Assembly: GCA_022790855.1 (NCBI GenBank)
Contig: JAAVYA010000005.1
Location: 1-64,000 of the forward strand
Source of the DNA: Lachnospiraceae bacterium
GTDB taxonomy: Bacteria; Bacillota; Clostridia; Lachnospirales; Lachnospiraceae
DNA: 64,000 bases
Reading direction: 5' to 3'
The stretch's first letter is position 1. Every line of letters starts with the position of its first letter. Below, in pieces: positions 39,005-48,083 of the stretch. Under the pieces are notes generated by a model. It saw nothing but the letters and a program-made list of their open reading frames with translations, did not search any database and was not told where the DNA came from. The position numbers and the translations under genes are program-made.

Positions 39005-39667
39005 ATGATTAAGAAGATAGAGATAATGGGGATTCAACTGGATAATTATACGGTGCAGGAAGCCATGGAACAAGTGGAGGCCTACCTGGAGAATACGGTG
39101 ATGAACACCATCGGTTCCGTTACTATGGAGACTTTAGTGCAGGCGAAAGAAAATGGAGACATAAAAGCCGGCATAAAAGAGCTGGATCTTGCCATTGTGG
39201 AAGATCAGGAGATTTTAAAAGCGGCAGGAGCAAATTCTCCTCAGCGGCTGAAGGAAACGGCAGAACAGCAGTTTTTCCAGGAATTTCTAAGGCGGACAGC
39301 TCAGGAGGGCAGAACCGTATATTTGTTTGGAAAAACCATGGAACAGTTGGAAGGAGTGAAACGCCAGCTTTTGGAGTATGATAGCGGGCTTTCTATATTA
39401 GGCGGATTTGCCATGGAAGAGTGTGGAGAAGATTATGAGTCTGCAGTGAATGAGGTAAATAGTATTTTACCGGATATTATTTTATCTGTGCTGCCGTCAC
39501 CGGGACAGGAATATTTTCTCAGGGTAAATAAGGGAAAAATGAACGCGAAAATATGGTATGGACTGGGCAGCGGTTTTGGAAGGCAGCACAATGGTCTAAA
39601 AGGACTGGTAAAAAAAATAATCCATAAGGAGATGCTGCGCAGTATGCGTTGCAAAGGGGAGAATTAA
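39005..39667 (+). CDS. WecB/TagA/CpsF family glycosyltransferase
   Basis: A 220-residue protein with the family outline (opening IMGIQLDNYTVQEAMEQVE; middle EGRTVYLFGKTMEQLE; end LGSGFGRQHNGLKGL). TagA transfers N-acetylmannosamine in wall teichoic acid linkage-unit synthesis; WecG does the same type of step in enterobacterial common antigen. The usual Asp-rich N-terminal motif is weak here, so the exact substrate is uncertain. No strong ribosome binding site (ACAGGTGC) precedes the ATG at 39005. The following YitT gene has its own ribosome binding site and is close enough to be cotranscribed. Confidence 0.75.
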   Translation: MIKKIEIMGIQLDNYTVQEAMEQVEAYLENTVMNTIGSVTMETLVQAKENGDIKAGIKELDLAIVEDQEILKAAGANSPQRLKETAEQQFFQEFLRRTAQEGRTVYLFGKTMEQLEGVKRQLLEYDSGLSILGGFAMEECGEDYESAVNEVNSILPDIILSVLPSPGQEYFLRVNKGKMNAKIWYGLGSGFGRQHNGLKGLVKKIIHKEMLRSMRCKGEN

Positions 39668-39684
39668 AGGAGGGGTGTTATGGT

Positions 39685-40560
39685 ATGAATCAGATGGCAC
39701 AAAAGAGGCCGTGGGTTGTCTGGCTTATGATATTGGCAGGAACAGGATTGATGGGAGTTGGGATTAAGAGTATTTATGATCCCATCAGTCTAGTTACAGG
39801 AGGATTTACCGGTATTTCCATTATTGTAAAAGAATTGTCGGGAAAGGTAATTGAAGGAGGGATTCCTCTTTGGCTTACGAACCTGGCTTTAAATGTACCG
39901 TTATTTTTATTGGCTCTGCGGATTAAGGGAAAACGGTTTATCAGCCGTACGGCGGTGGCTACCGTATTACTGTCTGCCTGGCTTTATGTGCTGCCGGAAA
40001 TAGACTTAGTGGCTGGGGACTATACTTTGGCTGCCGTATTCGGAGGGGTGACCAACGGTGTGGGAATCGGAATGATTCTGCTGGCCAGGGCAACTACGGG
40101 AGGGACGGATTTGGTGGCTGCGCTGATCCAACATAAGCTGCGCCATTATTCCATCGCTCAGATTATGCAGGTTCTGGATGGATTGATCGTACTGTTCGGT
40201 TTGTACCTTTTTGGGGTGCAGCCGGCGTTGTACGCCATTGTGTCCATTTTTATCGTGTCCAAGCTGTCGGATGCCCTGATGGAAGGATTCAAATTTTCAA
40301 AAGCGGCTTTTATTATTACGGAACAGTACGATGAGATTGCGAAGACGATCATGAAGGAACTGAACCGGGGCGTCACCGGATTGGATGCCAGGGGAATGTA
40401 TTCTGGTGAAGAAAAATGTATGCTGTATTGCGTGGTATCCAAAAAAGAGATTGTGGAATTAAAAGAACTGGTGCTGGATATTGACCAAAATGCCTTTGTG
40501 ATCGTTACGGACGCCCGGGAAGTGCTGGGAGAGGGGTTTCAGGACTACCATGATGTTTAA
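39685..40560 (+). CDS. YitT family membrane protein
   Basis: A 291-residue protein with a six-helix membrane part (residues about 15-205) and a C-terminal DUF2179 cytoplasmic domain (about 210-290, including ITEQYDEIAKTIMKELNRGV and YCVVSKKEI). The GGFTGISI motif follows the first helix. The function of the family is unknown; DUF2179 resembles ligand-binding domains. The ATG at 39685 follows AAAGGAGGGG. It ends before a terminator and may be cotranscribed with the glycosyltransferase upstream. Confidence 0.9.
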   Translation: MNQMAQKRPWVVWLMILAGTGLMGVGIKSIYDPISLVTGGFTGISIIVKELSGKVIEGGIPLWLTNLALNVPLFLLALRIKGKRFISRTAVATVLLSAWLYVLPEIDLVAGDYTLAAVFGGVTNGVGIGMILLARATTGGTDLVAALIQHKLRHYSIAQIMQVLDGLIVLFGLYLFGVQPALYAIVSIFIVSKLSDALMEGFKFSKAAFIITEQYDEIAKTIMKELNRGVTGLDARGMYSGEEKCMLYCVVSKKEIVELKELVLDIDQNAFVIVTDAREVLGEGFQDYHDV

Positions 40561-40614
40561 AGAATTTGTATACTATGCCAAAAGGAAAGGAGCAGGAATT
40601 TTTGGAAAAAAAGC

Positions 40615-40657
40615 GAGGAAATGCATGAAAAAAAGTGTATTTCCTCTTTCCTTTTTT
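40615..40657 (+). terminator. Terminator after YitT gene
   Basis: GAGGAAAT (40615-40622) pairs with ATTTCCTC (40639-40646), followed by a T-rich run. The remainder of the gap to 40774 holds a weak promoter-like TTGCCT and TAATTT pair (40691-40719). Confidence 0.75.
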
Positions 40658-40774
40658 GTAAATTTGCATTAAAATACAAGATAAGGTGTTTTGCCTCACC
40701 GGAAATGAGCGGATAATTTTGTGAAAGTTGTATAAAGCAGAATACCAAGAGTTATAAGAAAAGGAGTGGGACAT

Positions 40775-41863
40775 ATGATATCGAATCAAATACTTCAGAA
40801 TACCATTGATGGGTTGAAAGGGATCACCAGAATGGACCTGTGCATCATAGATACGGAGGGAAAGGTGTTGGCGGCTACTTTTCCTGATACGGAGATTTAC
40901 GTAAATTCCGCTCTTGCTTTTGTGGAGTCGCCGGCGGACAGCCAGGTGGTGCAGGGCTGTCAGTTTTTTAAAGTGTTTGATGAGCATCAGTTAGAGTATA
41001 TCCTTATGGCCAAAGGGGACAGCGAAGGGGTGTATATGGTAGGCAAGATTGCCAGTTTCCAGATTCAGAATCTTTTGGTTGCATACAAAGAACGCTTTGA
41101 CAAGGATAATTTTGTGAAAAATCTTCTTCTGGATAATCTGCTGCTGGTGGATATTTATAACCGGGCCAAGAAGCTTCATATTGACACCGAAGTACGCAGG
41201 GTAGTATTCATTGTGGAAACCAACCGGGAGAAGGATGGGAATGAATTGGAGAAAGTGCGGGGACTTTTTGGAGGAAAGTCCCGGGACTTTATTACGGCGG
41301 TGGATGAGAAGAATATCATTGTCGTAAAGGAAGTAGGGGATCATGAGAGCTACGAGGATTTGAACAAGACTGCGGAAGTGATCCTGAATCTCTTTCGGGA
41401 TCATGACAGCCGTGAGATCCATATTGCATATGGGACGATCGTAGGGGAGATCAAAGAGGTATCCCGGTCCTACAAAGAAGCCCGCATGGCTTTAGACGTT
41501 GGTAAGATTTTCTTTGAAGAGCGGCGGGTAGTGGCTTATTCCACCCTGGGAATCGGGCGTTTGATTTATCAGCTCCCCATTCCACTGTGCAAAATGTTTA
41601 TCAAAGAAATTTTTGACCGGAAATCTCCGGATGATTTCGATGAAGAGACCTTAACCACCATTAATAAATTTTTTGAAAACAGCCTGAATGTGTCTGAGAC
41701 CTCCAGACAGCTTTATATCCACAGAAATACTTTAGTGTACCGGCTGGATAAGCTGCAGAAAAGCACCGGGCTGGATTTGCGGGTCTTTGAGGACGCCATT
41801 ACCTTCAAAATAGCCCTGATGGTAGTAAAATATATGAAGTACATGGAATCCCTGGATTATTGA
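40775..41863 (+). CDS. CdaR/PucR-type transcriptional regulator
   Basis: A 362-residue regulator. The N-terminal domain (about 1-130, LQNTIDGLKGITRMDLCIID) resembles the sugar-diacid recognition domain of CdaR; a middle GGDEF-like region follows; the C-terminal PucR helix-turn-helix has NVSETSRQLYIHRNTLVYRLDKL. CdaR activates glucarate/galactarate genes in E. coli, but no such genes lie here. It precedes ftsE by 18 bases on the same strand. It may control that division operon or may just be adjacent. AAGGAGTGGG is upstream of the ATG. Confidence 0.88.
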   Translation: MISNQILQNTIDGLKGITRMDLCIIDTEGKVLAATFPDTEIYVNSALAFVESPADSQVVQGCQFFKVFDEHQLEYILMAKGDSEGVYMVGKIASFQIQNLLVAYKERFDKDNFVKNLLLDNLLLVDIYNRAKKLHIDTEVRRVVFIVETNREKDGNELEKVRGLFGGKSRDFITAVDEKNIIVVKEVGDHESYEDLNKTAEVILNLFRDHDSREIHIAYGTIVGEIKEVSRSYKEARMALDVGKIFFEERRVVAYSTLGIGRLIYQLPIPLCKMFIKEIFDRKSPDDFDEETLTTINKFFENSLNVSETSRQLYIHRNTLVYRLDKLQKSTGLDLRVFEDAITFKIALMVVKYMKYMESLDY

Positions 41864-41881
41864 AAATAGTAGGAGGCTCAC

Positions 41882-42565
41882 ATGATTATACTGGAGAATG
41901 TCAGCAAGGCATATAAGGCCGGGATTCCGGCTTTAAACGGCGTCAGCTTACATATTAACACCGGAGAATTTGTTTTTATTGTGGGGGACAGCGGTTCCGG
42001 CAAATCTACTTTGATTAAGCTGCTTTTAAAGGAACTGGATCCCACCTCGGGGGATATCATTATCAATGGGAAATCCCTAAACGGTATCCGCCACAAGCAA
42101 ATCCCTAAATTTCGAAGAAATATCGGCGTAGTATTCCAGGATTTCCGGCTGCTGAAGGACCGGAATGTATATGAGAATATTGCGTTTGCCCAGAGGGTGA
42201 TCGCCACCCCCACAAAGAAAATTAAGCGCCGGGTTCCTATGATGCTTTCTATGGTAGGCCTGGCGGCAAAATACAAGTCTTATCCCCGGCAGTTATCCGG
42301 CGGCGAGCAGCAGCGGGTGGCCATTGCCAGGGCTCTGGTGAATGAGCCAAAGATCCTGTTGGCGGACGAGCCTACCGGAAATCTGGATAATCACAATGCA
42401 TGGGATATTATGAAATTATTGGATGAGATCAACCAGAAAGGAACTACGGTGCTTGTGGTTACCCATAACCTGGAGATTGTAAAAGCGATGAAGAAGCGTG
42501 TGATTACCATGAAGAAAGGCGTCATCGTCAGCGATGAACGAATGGGTGAGCTTCATGCGGATTAG
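41882..42565 (+). CDS. ftsE: Cell division ATP-binding protein FtsE
   Basis: A 227-residue ABC ATPase. Walker A is GDSGSGKST (35-43), the signature is [15 protein letters not shown], and Walker B is [12 protein letters not shown]. With FtsX it forms the transmembrane complex that activates peptidoglycan hydrolases at the septum. Its end overlaps the ftsX start by 11 bases, so they are translated together. AGGAGG lies 6 bases before the ATG. The downstream M23 protein is the expected partner hydrolase. Confidence 0.96.
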   Translation: MIILENVSKAYKAGIPALNGVSLHINTGEFVFIVGDSGSGKSTLIKLLLKELDPTSGDIIINGKSLNGIRHKQIPKFRRNIGVVFQDFRLLKDRNVYENIAFAQRVIATPTKKIKRRVPMMLSMVGLAAKYKSYPRQLSGGEQQRVAIARALVNEPKILLADEPTGNLDNHNAWDIMKLLDEINQKGTTVLVVTHNLEIVKAMKKRVITMKKGVIVSDERMGELHAD

Positions 42566-43463
42566 TACATTTTTTTATACATTAAAGCAGGGAATCAAAA
42601 ATATCTGGAGAAATAAGGTGTTTTCCCTGGCGTCCATTGCCACGATGTCCGCCTGTATTTTCCTGTTTGGGTTGTTTTATGCCATTGTGGTCAATTTCCA
42701 GACGATTGTAAAAGAAGTGGAATCTGGGGTGGCGGTAACGGTATTTTTTGAGCGGGGCACCAGCCAGGAAGTCATGGAAGAGGTAGGGGCTCAGATTGAC
42801 AAGCGAACGGAAGTATCCAAGAAAGTATTTGTGTCTGCAGATGAAGCCTGGGAGGAATTTGGAAAGGTTTATTTCAGCGGAGATCAAAGCCTGATGGAGG
42901 GCTTTGAAGCAGATAATCCCCTGGCGGAAAGCGCTCATTATGAGATTTATATGAATGATGTTTCTATGCAGAGCACCCTGGTAACGTATCTCCAGTCCAT
43001 AGAAGGAGTCCGTGAGGTGCGCAGCTCTGACATTGCAGCCAATACATTGACGGATTTTAACCGTTTGATCGGTTATGTATCGGCAGGGATCATTTTAATT
43101 CTTTTGTGTGTTGCGGTTTTTCTGATCAGCAATACGGTAACCACTGGAATTACGGTTCGAAGAGAAGAAATCGCCATTATGAAGCTGATAGGAGCTACAG
43201 ATTATTTTGTCCGTTCTCCGTTTATCGTAGAAGGAATTTTAATCGGGTTTATCGGCTCTGCGATTCCTTTGGTCCTTCTGTATTTTATGTACAGCAGGCT
43301 GGTGGTGTATGTAGGGGACAAATTTATCTGGTTGAGCAATATGCTGCGGTTTCTTCCGGTGAAACAGGTATTTTCTACATTAGTGCCCGTGGCTCTGATC
43401 CTTGGAGTGGGCATTGGATTTTTGGGAAGCCGTCTGACAATCCGGAAGCATTTAAAGGTGTAA
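42555..43463 (+). CDS. ftsX: Cell division protein FtsX
   Basis: A 302-residue permease with four transmembrane helices: one near residues 20-45, then a large external domain (50-165) that contacts hydrolases, and three helices towards the end (about 175-200, 225-250, 270-295). The conserved TVTTGITVRREEIAIMKLIGATD is visible in part as NTVTTGITVRREEIAIMKL. The ATG at 42555 ([10 protein letters not shown]) is inside the ftsE end; the alternative start at 42534 was rejected. The complex with FtsE relays ATP hydrolysis to extracellular wall hydrolases. Confidence 0.95.
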   Translation: MRISTFFYTLKQGIKNIWRNKVFSLASIATMSACIFLFGLFYAIVVNFQTIVKEVESGVAVTVFFERGTSQEVMEEVGAQIDKRTEVSKKVFVSADEAWEEFGKVYFSGDQSLMEGFEADNPLAESAHYEIYMNDVSMQSTLVTYLQSIEGVREVRSSDIAANTLTDFNRLIGYVSAGIILILLCVAVFLISNTVTTGITVRREEIAIMKLIGATDYFVRSPFIVEGILIGFIGSAIPLVLLYFMYSRLVVYVGDKFIWLSNMLRFLPVKQVFSTLVPVALILGVGIGFLGSRLTIRKHLKV

Positions 43464-43475
43464 GACTGGTGGGCT

Positions 43476-44897
43476 ATGAATAGAAGAAAGATATTGTTAA
43501 GAGGCGTTTGTCTGTTATCTGTCGTTTTTTTGTCCTGTGCCGGAGCAGGGCATGTACTTGCCGGCAGTATTTCAGATGCCCAGAAGGAAAAAGAAGAATT
43601 AAAGGGCCAGTTGAATGAAGTGCAGGATATGATCCGAGAACTGCGCAGCTCCAAAGAAGACATCCAGGAAAAAATTACCCAGTTGGACGTCCGCTTGACG
43701 GAAATTTCTCAGCGGATCGTGGAGCTGAATGAGCAGCTGTCCCAGAAGGAGTCTGAGATCACAGATACACAGCAGGAGCTGTTGGAGGCTACGGAGGATG
43801 AGAAACAGCAGTTTGAACGGATGAAAAAACGCATCCGGTTTATGTATGAGAACCGTACCGTGTCTTTTCTTGACACCCTGCTGGCTTCCCAGGGGATCGG
43901 AGAGTTTTTGAACCGTACGGAGTATATCTATCAAATCTCCAAATATGACCGCAAGATGCTGAAACAGTATCAGGATACGGTGGAAGCAGTGGCCAATATG
44001 GAGGTTACGTTAGAGCGGGAAAAGGAGGAATTATCCCAGTTGGCCGTTCAGGTCCAGGAAGAGCAGAAAGCAGTTTCCTTATTGTTGGATGAGAAAGAGA
44101 ATCAGCTGGCACAGATTGGGGAAGATATATCTGAAGCACAGCAGATGGAGCAGATGTATGCGGCGGAGATGCAGGCCCAGGATGAGATCATTGCTATGAT
44201 TCAGGCAGAAGAGGCCCGAAAGCAGGAGGAAGCCAAAAGAAAGGCGGAAGAGGAAGCCCGAAAGAAAGCCGAAGAAGAAGCCCGAAAGAAGGCGGAGGAA
44301 GAGGCAAAACAGAAAGAAGAGAGTTCTGAGAAAGAGGAGGATTCGGGAGAAAATCAGGAGGGGGATACTTCCCAGCCGGAAGCGCCAAATGAGAATCCCG
44401 ATGACTCTGAAGAACCAAAAGAGCCGGAAGAACCAAAGGAGCCAGAGGAACCAAAAGAGCCGGAAGAACCGGAGGAGGAAGAACCAAAGGAGCCGGTGTA
44501 TACCGGAGGGGCCTTTGTATGGCCCTGCCCTTCCAGCACACGGGTAACCAGTGATTATGGCCCGCGGACAGCGCCTACGGGAGGAGCTTCCTCTTATCAC
44601 CGGGGCTTGGATATTGGCGCTTCTTATGGGGCAGATATCGTGGCGGCAGCAGACGGAGTGGTGGCTTTTGCAGGGTACAGCAATGCTTCCGGGAATTACC
44701 TTACGGTGCGTCACGGGAATGGAGTATATACGGTATATATGCATTGTTCTTCCCTAGTGGCTTCCAGTGGACAGAGCGTTTCCGCAGGACAGGTGATTGC
44801 AAAAGTAGGGAGTACCGGAATTTCCACCGGGAACCATCTGCATTTCGGCGTCAGTGTCAATGGGAGTTATGTAAGCCCATGGGATTATCTGCGGTAG
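43476..44897 (+). CDS. PcsB/EnvC-like M23 murein hydrolase
   Basis: A 473-residue exported protein: signal peptide (1-29), long coiled coil (about 30-240), a charged Lys/Glu/Ala run with repeats of KAEEEARK (243-285), repeats of EEPKEP (about 310-340), and an M23 domain at the end. Metal motifs are HRGLDIG, the HCSSL region and HLHFGV. The coiled coil is the FtsX-binding type seen in PcsB and EnvC, and the gene directly follows ftsEX, so it is the likely wall hydrolase or activator of that complex. The ATG at 43476 has a weak site (CTGGTGGG). Confidence 0.9.
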   Translation: MNRRKILLRGVCLLSVVFLSCAGAGHVLAGSISDAQKEKEELKGQLNEVQDMIRELRSSKEDIQEKITQLDVRLTEISQRIVELNEQLSQKESEITDTQQELLEATEDEKQQFERMKKRIRFMYENRTVSFLDTLLASQGIGEFLNRTEYIYQISKYDRKMLKQYQDTVEAVANMEVTLEREKEELSQLAVQVQEEQKAVSLLLDEKENQLAQIGEDISEAQQMEQMYAAEMQAQDEIIAMIQAEEARKQEEAKRKAEEEARKKAEEEARKKAEEEAKQKEESSEKEEDSGENQEGDTSQPEAPNENPDDSEEPKEPEEPKEPEEPKEPEEPEEEEPKEPVYTGGAFVWPCPSSTRVTSDYGPRTAPTGGASSYHRGLDIGASYGADIVAAADGVVAFAGYSNASGNYLTVRHGNGVYTVYMHCSSLVASSGQSVSAGQVIAKVGSTGISTGNHLHFGVSVNGSYVSPWDYLR

Positions 44898-44955
44898 AGC
44901 GTGTTTGAATGTTCCAGCACGTTCTAATCTTTTAGGCGGAAAGAGGTTTCATCAT

Positions 44956-46209
44956 ATGAAAAAAAGAAATGCCAGGAATCAAAGCTTTTGGAGCGGCTTT
45001 TTCTGGGGTCTTGCAGTGATGCTTGCTTTGATGGCGGCAGGGCAGCTTGTGCTGCGTTATACTGACGTGGGAAATCGGCTGTCCGCAGGATTGCGGGCCG
45101 GGACAGCACGAAGGGCGGTTTCAGAGCGGGAGACAAGGGGAAAGCTGAATCAACTGGCAAATATCATTGACAAGCTTTACTATAAGGAGACGGAAGATCA
45201 ACAGATCAAAGATGGAGTTTACAGCGGTCTGATGGATAGCTTGGGTGATCCTTATTCTGAATATTATGCTCCCCAGGAATATCAGGCTTTGATAGAAAGC
45301 ACTTCCGGAAGCTATTGCGGGATTGGAATTGTACTGAGCCAGAACAAAGAGACGATGGATACGTTTTTATTCCATGTGTATCCCGGGACGCCTGCTATGG
45401 AAGCAGGGCTGGAAGAAGGAGATATTATTCAAGCGGTAGACGGGGATGACTTGCAGGGGGAAGAGATTTCCCTGGTTTCAAAACAGCTTCGGGGAGAAGA
45501 AGGAAGCCAAGTGCATCTACAGGTCTTAAGGGAACAGGGCAAAAAGACGGTGACCCTGGAATTCGACGTGGAGAGACGTCAGGTTGAAATACCAACCGTA
45601 GAAAGCCAGATGCTAAAGGGCGGTACAGGATTTGTGCAGATCTCGGAATTTACGGATTTAACGTCCTCTCAATTCAGGCAGGCGCTGGAAGAATTGAGAG
45701 GGCAGGATATGACGTCCTTGATCGTTGATGTGAGGGGGAATCCAGGAGGCGTATTGGACGGCGTATGCGAGGTATTGGATATGGTCCTGCCTGAGGGGCT
45801 TTTGGTTTATACGGAAGATAAATATGGGAACCGCACAGATTATACTTCTACAGAAGAGGAATATTTAAATTTGCCTATCGCAGTATTGGTGGATAAAGAC
45901 AGCGCCAGTGCGTCGGAAATTTTTGCAGGGGCCATCAAGGATCATGATTACGGGACGCTGATTGGAACCAGGACTTTCGGCAAGGGAATTGTGCAGCAGA
46001 TTGTTCCTTTGATAGACGGCAGCGCAGTAAAAGTGACGACGGCCCGGTATTTTACCCCAAATGGAAATAATATTCATGAAGTGGGCATTGAACCGGATAT
46101 AGAGCTGGAGTACGAGTATTTGGGAGCAGAAGAGGAAGCATACGATCCTATGAAGGATAACCAGGTTCAGAAGGCGTTGGAGGTATTGAAAAAAGAGTCG
46201 GGAAATTGA
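44956..46209 (+). CDS. C-terminal processing protease, S41 family
   Basis: A 417-residue protease of the CtpA/CtpB kind. One N-terminal transmembrane helix (about 12-30), a PDZ domain (about 90-180, GIGIVLSQ and GLEEGDIIQAVDG), and the S41 catalytic domain with DKDSASASEIFAGA and GTRTFGKG, giving the Ser and Lys of the dyad. It works outside the membrane on protein substrates. The ATG at 44956 follows GGAAAGAGG. The position directly after the FtsEX-associated hydrolase suggests it processes that hydrolase, as seen with PcsB-like systems (inference). Confidence 0.93.
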   Translation: MKKRNARNQSFWSGFFWGLAVMLALMAAGQLVLRYTDVGNRLSAGLRAGTARRAVSERETRGKLNQLANIIDKLYYKETEDQQIKDGVYSGLMDSLGDPYSEYYAPQEYQALIESTSGSYCGIGIVLSQNKETMDTFLFHVYPGTPAMEAGLEEGDIIQAVDGDDLQGEEISLVSKQLRGEEGSQVHLQVLREQGKKTVTLEFDVERRQVEIPTVESQMLKGGTGFVQISEFTDLTSSQFRQALEELRGQDMTSLIVDVRGNPGGVLDGVCEVLDMVLPEGLLVYTEDKYGNRTDYTSTEEEYLNLPIAVLVDKDSASASEIFAGAIKDHDYGTLIGTRTFGKGIVQQIVPLIDGSAVKVTTARYFTPNGNNIHEVGIEPDIELEYEYLGAEEEAYDPMKDNQVQKALEVLKKESGN

Positions 46210-46234
46210 CTTTTGGGCAGTCATGCATTATAGT
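46206..46234 (+). promoter_or_regulatory. Promoter of prfB
   Basis: TTGACT at 46206-46211 and TATAGT at 46229-46234, spacer 17, located over the end of the protease gene; the leader is about 85 bases. Confidence 0.8.
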
Positions 46235-46325
46235 GGGTATGTGAAGCAACGTTCCCTTCCCATGCTGCGGCAGGGATACGGACGGTTTCAGTTAAAAATC
46301 TATATAGAAGAAAGAGGTGACATAT

Positions 46326-47439
46326 ATGGTTGAATTAGATCAGTTCAAGCTTGCGCTGAACAGTTTTACTACACCATTATTGGAAGTGAGGGATTCACTT
46401 TGACCTGGCAAATAAAGAGCAGAAAATCCAGGAATTAGAAAAAGAAATGGAAGCTCCGGATTTTTGGAATGATCCGGAAAGCTCCCAGGAGAAAATGAAA
46501 CAGTTAAAAAGCTATAAAGAGGATGTTGAGACTTATGCCCATTTGGAATCTCAATACGAGGATATTGAGACGCTCCTTGAGATGGGATATGAGGAGAACG
46601 ACGCTTCCCTGATACCGGAGATTGAAGAGGCGTTGGAGGAATTTAAGCAGACCTTTGAAAATATCCGTATTAAGACTTTGCTATCGGGAGAGTATGATCA
46701 AGACGATGCGATCGTGTCTTTACACGCCGGGGCTGGAGGAACGGAATCTTGTGATTGGGCTTCTATGCTCTACCGCATGTACCGGCGATGGGCGGAACGA
46801 AAAGGTTTTGAGGTACAGGTACTGGATTCCCTGGACGGAGAGGAAGCCGGGCTAAAGTCCGTTACCTTTGAGGTTCGGGGAGAGAATGCTTATGGATATC
46901 TGAAGTCGGAAAAAGGCGTTCACCGCCTGGTGCGCATTTCCCCGTTTAACGCGGCGGGAAAACGGCAGACTTCCTTTGCTTCCTGCGACGTGATGCCGGA
47001 TATTGATAAGGATATGGATATTGAGATCAATGACGATGACCTTCGGATTGATACGTATCGTTCCAGCGGCGCAGGGGGACAGCATATCAATAAGACCTCC
47101 TCGGCCATCCGGATCACCCATCTTCCCACCGGGATCGTGGTGCAGTGCCAGAATGAGCGTTCCCAGCATATGAATAAAGATAAAGCCATGCAGATGTTGA
47201 AAGCAAAGCTCTATCTTTTAAAAGAAGAGGAGAATGCCAAAAAAGCGGCGGACATTCGGGGAGAAGTGACGGAGATTGGATGGGGCAATCAGATCCGTTC
47301 TTATGTAATGCAGCCTTATACCATGGTAAAGGATCACAGGACCAATGAAGAAAGCGGAAATGTGGACAGCGTAATGGATGGAGGATTAGATCCCTTTATC
47401 AATGCATATTTAAAATGGTGCAGCTTAGGGCGTGTGTGA
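46326..47439 (+). CDS. prfB: Peptide chain release factor 2 (programmed frameshift)
   Basis: A 370-residue release factor that reads UGA and UAA. Translation begins at ATG 46326 (AAAGAGGTG upstream) and meets an in-frame TGA at 46401-46403 as codon 26, preceded by a Shine-Dalgarno-like GTGAGGG and CTT. A +1 shift at CTTTGAC joins the second frame at 46402 and gives the main protein. The RF2 anticodon tripeptide SPF (in RISPFNAAGKR) and the GGQ loop (GAGGQHINKTS) are present. The frame break is the classic RF2 autoregulation and not a mutation. Confidence 0.97.
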
Positions 47440-47553
47440 GAATTTATTCCCGCTGCCTAGTGCGCATCTGTTTACCGTTATTATCATGATCCGGCGGTGT
47501 TTTCCGGCAGATTGTCCGTGAAAAGTAACGCCGGATTTTGTTATGAAAAACGG

Positions 47554-47606
47554 TTGCAATCAGAAAACAAATGTGGTACTATCTTTGGTGTGAGCACAAA
47601 TGTGCT
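47554..47606 (+). promoter_or_regulatory. Promoter and palindrome before the hom cluster
   Basis: TTGCAA at 47554-47559 and TACTAT at 47577-47582 with a 17-base spacer. The palindrome AGCACA-AA-TGTGCT (47593-47606) lies about 10 bases past the -10 box, where a bound protein would cover the start. The region 47440-47553 between prfB and this promoter shows no ORF. No T-box or lysine/SAM riboswitch structure was recognised here. Confidence 0.6.
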
Positions 47607-47632
47607 TCTGGCACAAACACACACAGGAGGAT

Positions 47633-48079
47633 ATGGTGGAAGAGAAAACAACGTATTTTGTATTGAAAAAAAAGGCGGTGCCGGAGGTTCTGCTGAAAGT
47701 GGTGGAGGCCAAGAGGCTTCTGGATTCAGAACGAGCGGAGTCCGTACAGGAAGCCACGGATATGGTGGGCATCAGCCGCAGTTCCTTTTATAAGTATAAG
47801 GATGATATTTTTCCCTTTCGCGATACGGCTAAAGGAAAGACCATTACCATGGTGATTCAGATGGATGATGAGCCGGGGCTTTTGTCCCTGGTGCTTAAGG
47901 TGATCGCAGATTATCATGCCAATGTGCTGACGATCCATCAAAGCATCCCCATCAACGGGGTGGCGTCTCTGACCTTGAGCGTGGATGTGCTGCCCAATAC
48001 CGGAGACGTATCCCGAATGGTAGAGGGTATCGAGGAACAAGACGGAATTCACTATTTAAAAATTTTAGCAAGGGAGTAG
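47633..48079 (+). CDS. ACT domain protein, UPF0735/PheB-like
   Basis: A 148-residue protein with an N-terminal helix-turn-helix-like half (VLLKVVEAKRLL; TDMVGISRSSFYKYKDDIF) and a C-terminal ACT domain (about 72-146, starting ITMVIQMDDEPGLLSLVL). ACT domains bind amino acids. The gene is first in the hom-apgM-lysC operon, so it is a good candidate for an amino-acid sensing regulator of that operon, perhaps acting at the palindrome at 47593-47606. The ATG at 47633 follows CAGGAGG. An in-frame start at 47600 has no such site and overlaps the palindrome. Confidence 0.88.
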   Translation: MVEEKTTYFVLKKKAVPEVLLKVVEAKRLLDSERAESVQEATDMVGISRSSFYKYKDDIFPFRDTAKGKTITMVIQMDDEPGLLSLVLKVIADYHANVLTIHQSIPINGVASLTLSVDVLPNTGDVSRMVEGIEEQDGIHYLKILARE

Positions 48080-48083
48080 GCAA

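Noticed and set aside
44079-44744. Minus-strand ORF of Phe/Leu-rich sequence opposite the M23 hydrolase
   Set aside because: Reverse reading of the Lys/Glu and Pro/Glu repeat codons.
46447-47439. prfB starting at 46447
   Set aside because: The frame upstream continues through the RF2 frameshift site and has a normal start with ribosome binding site at 46326.
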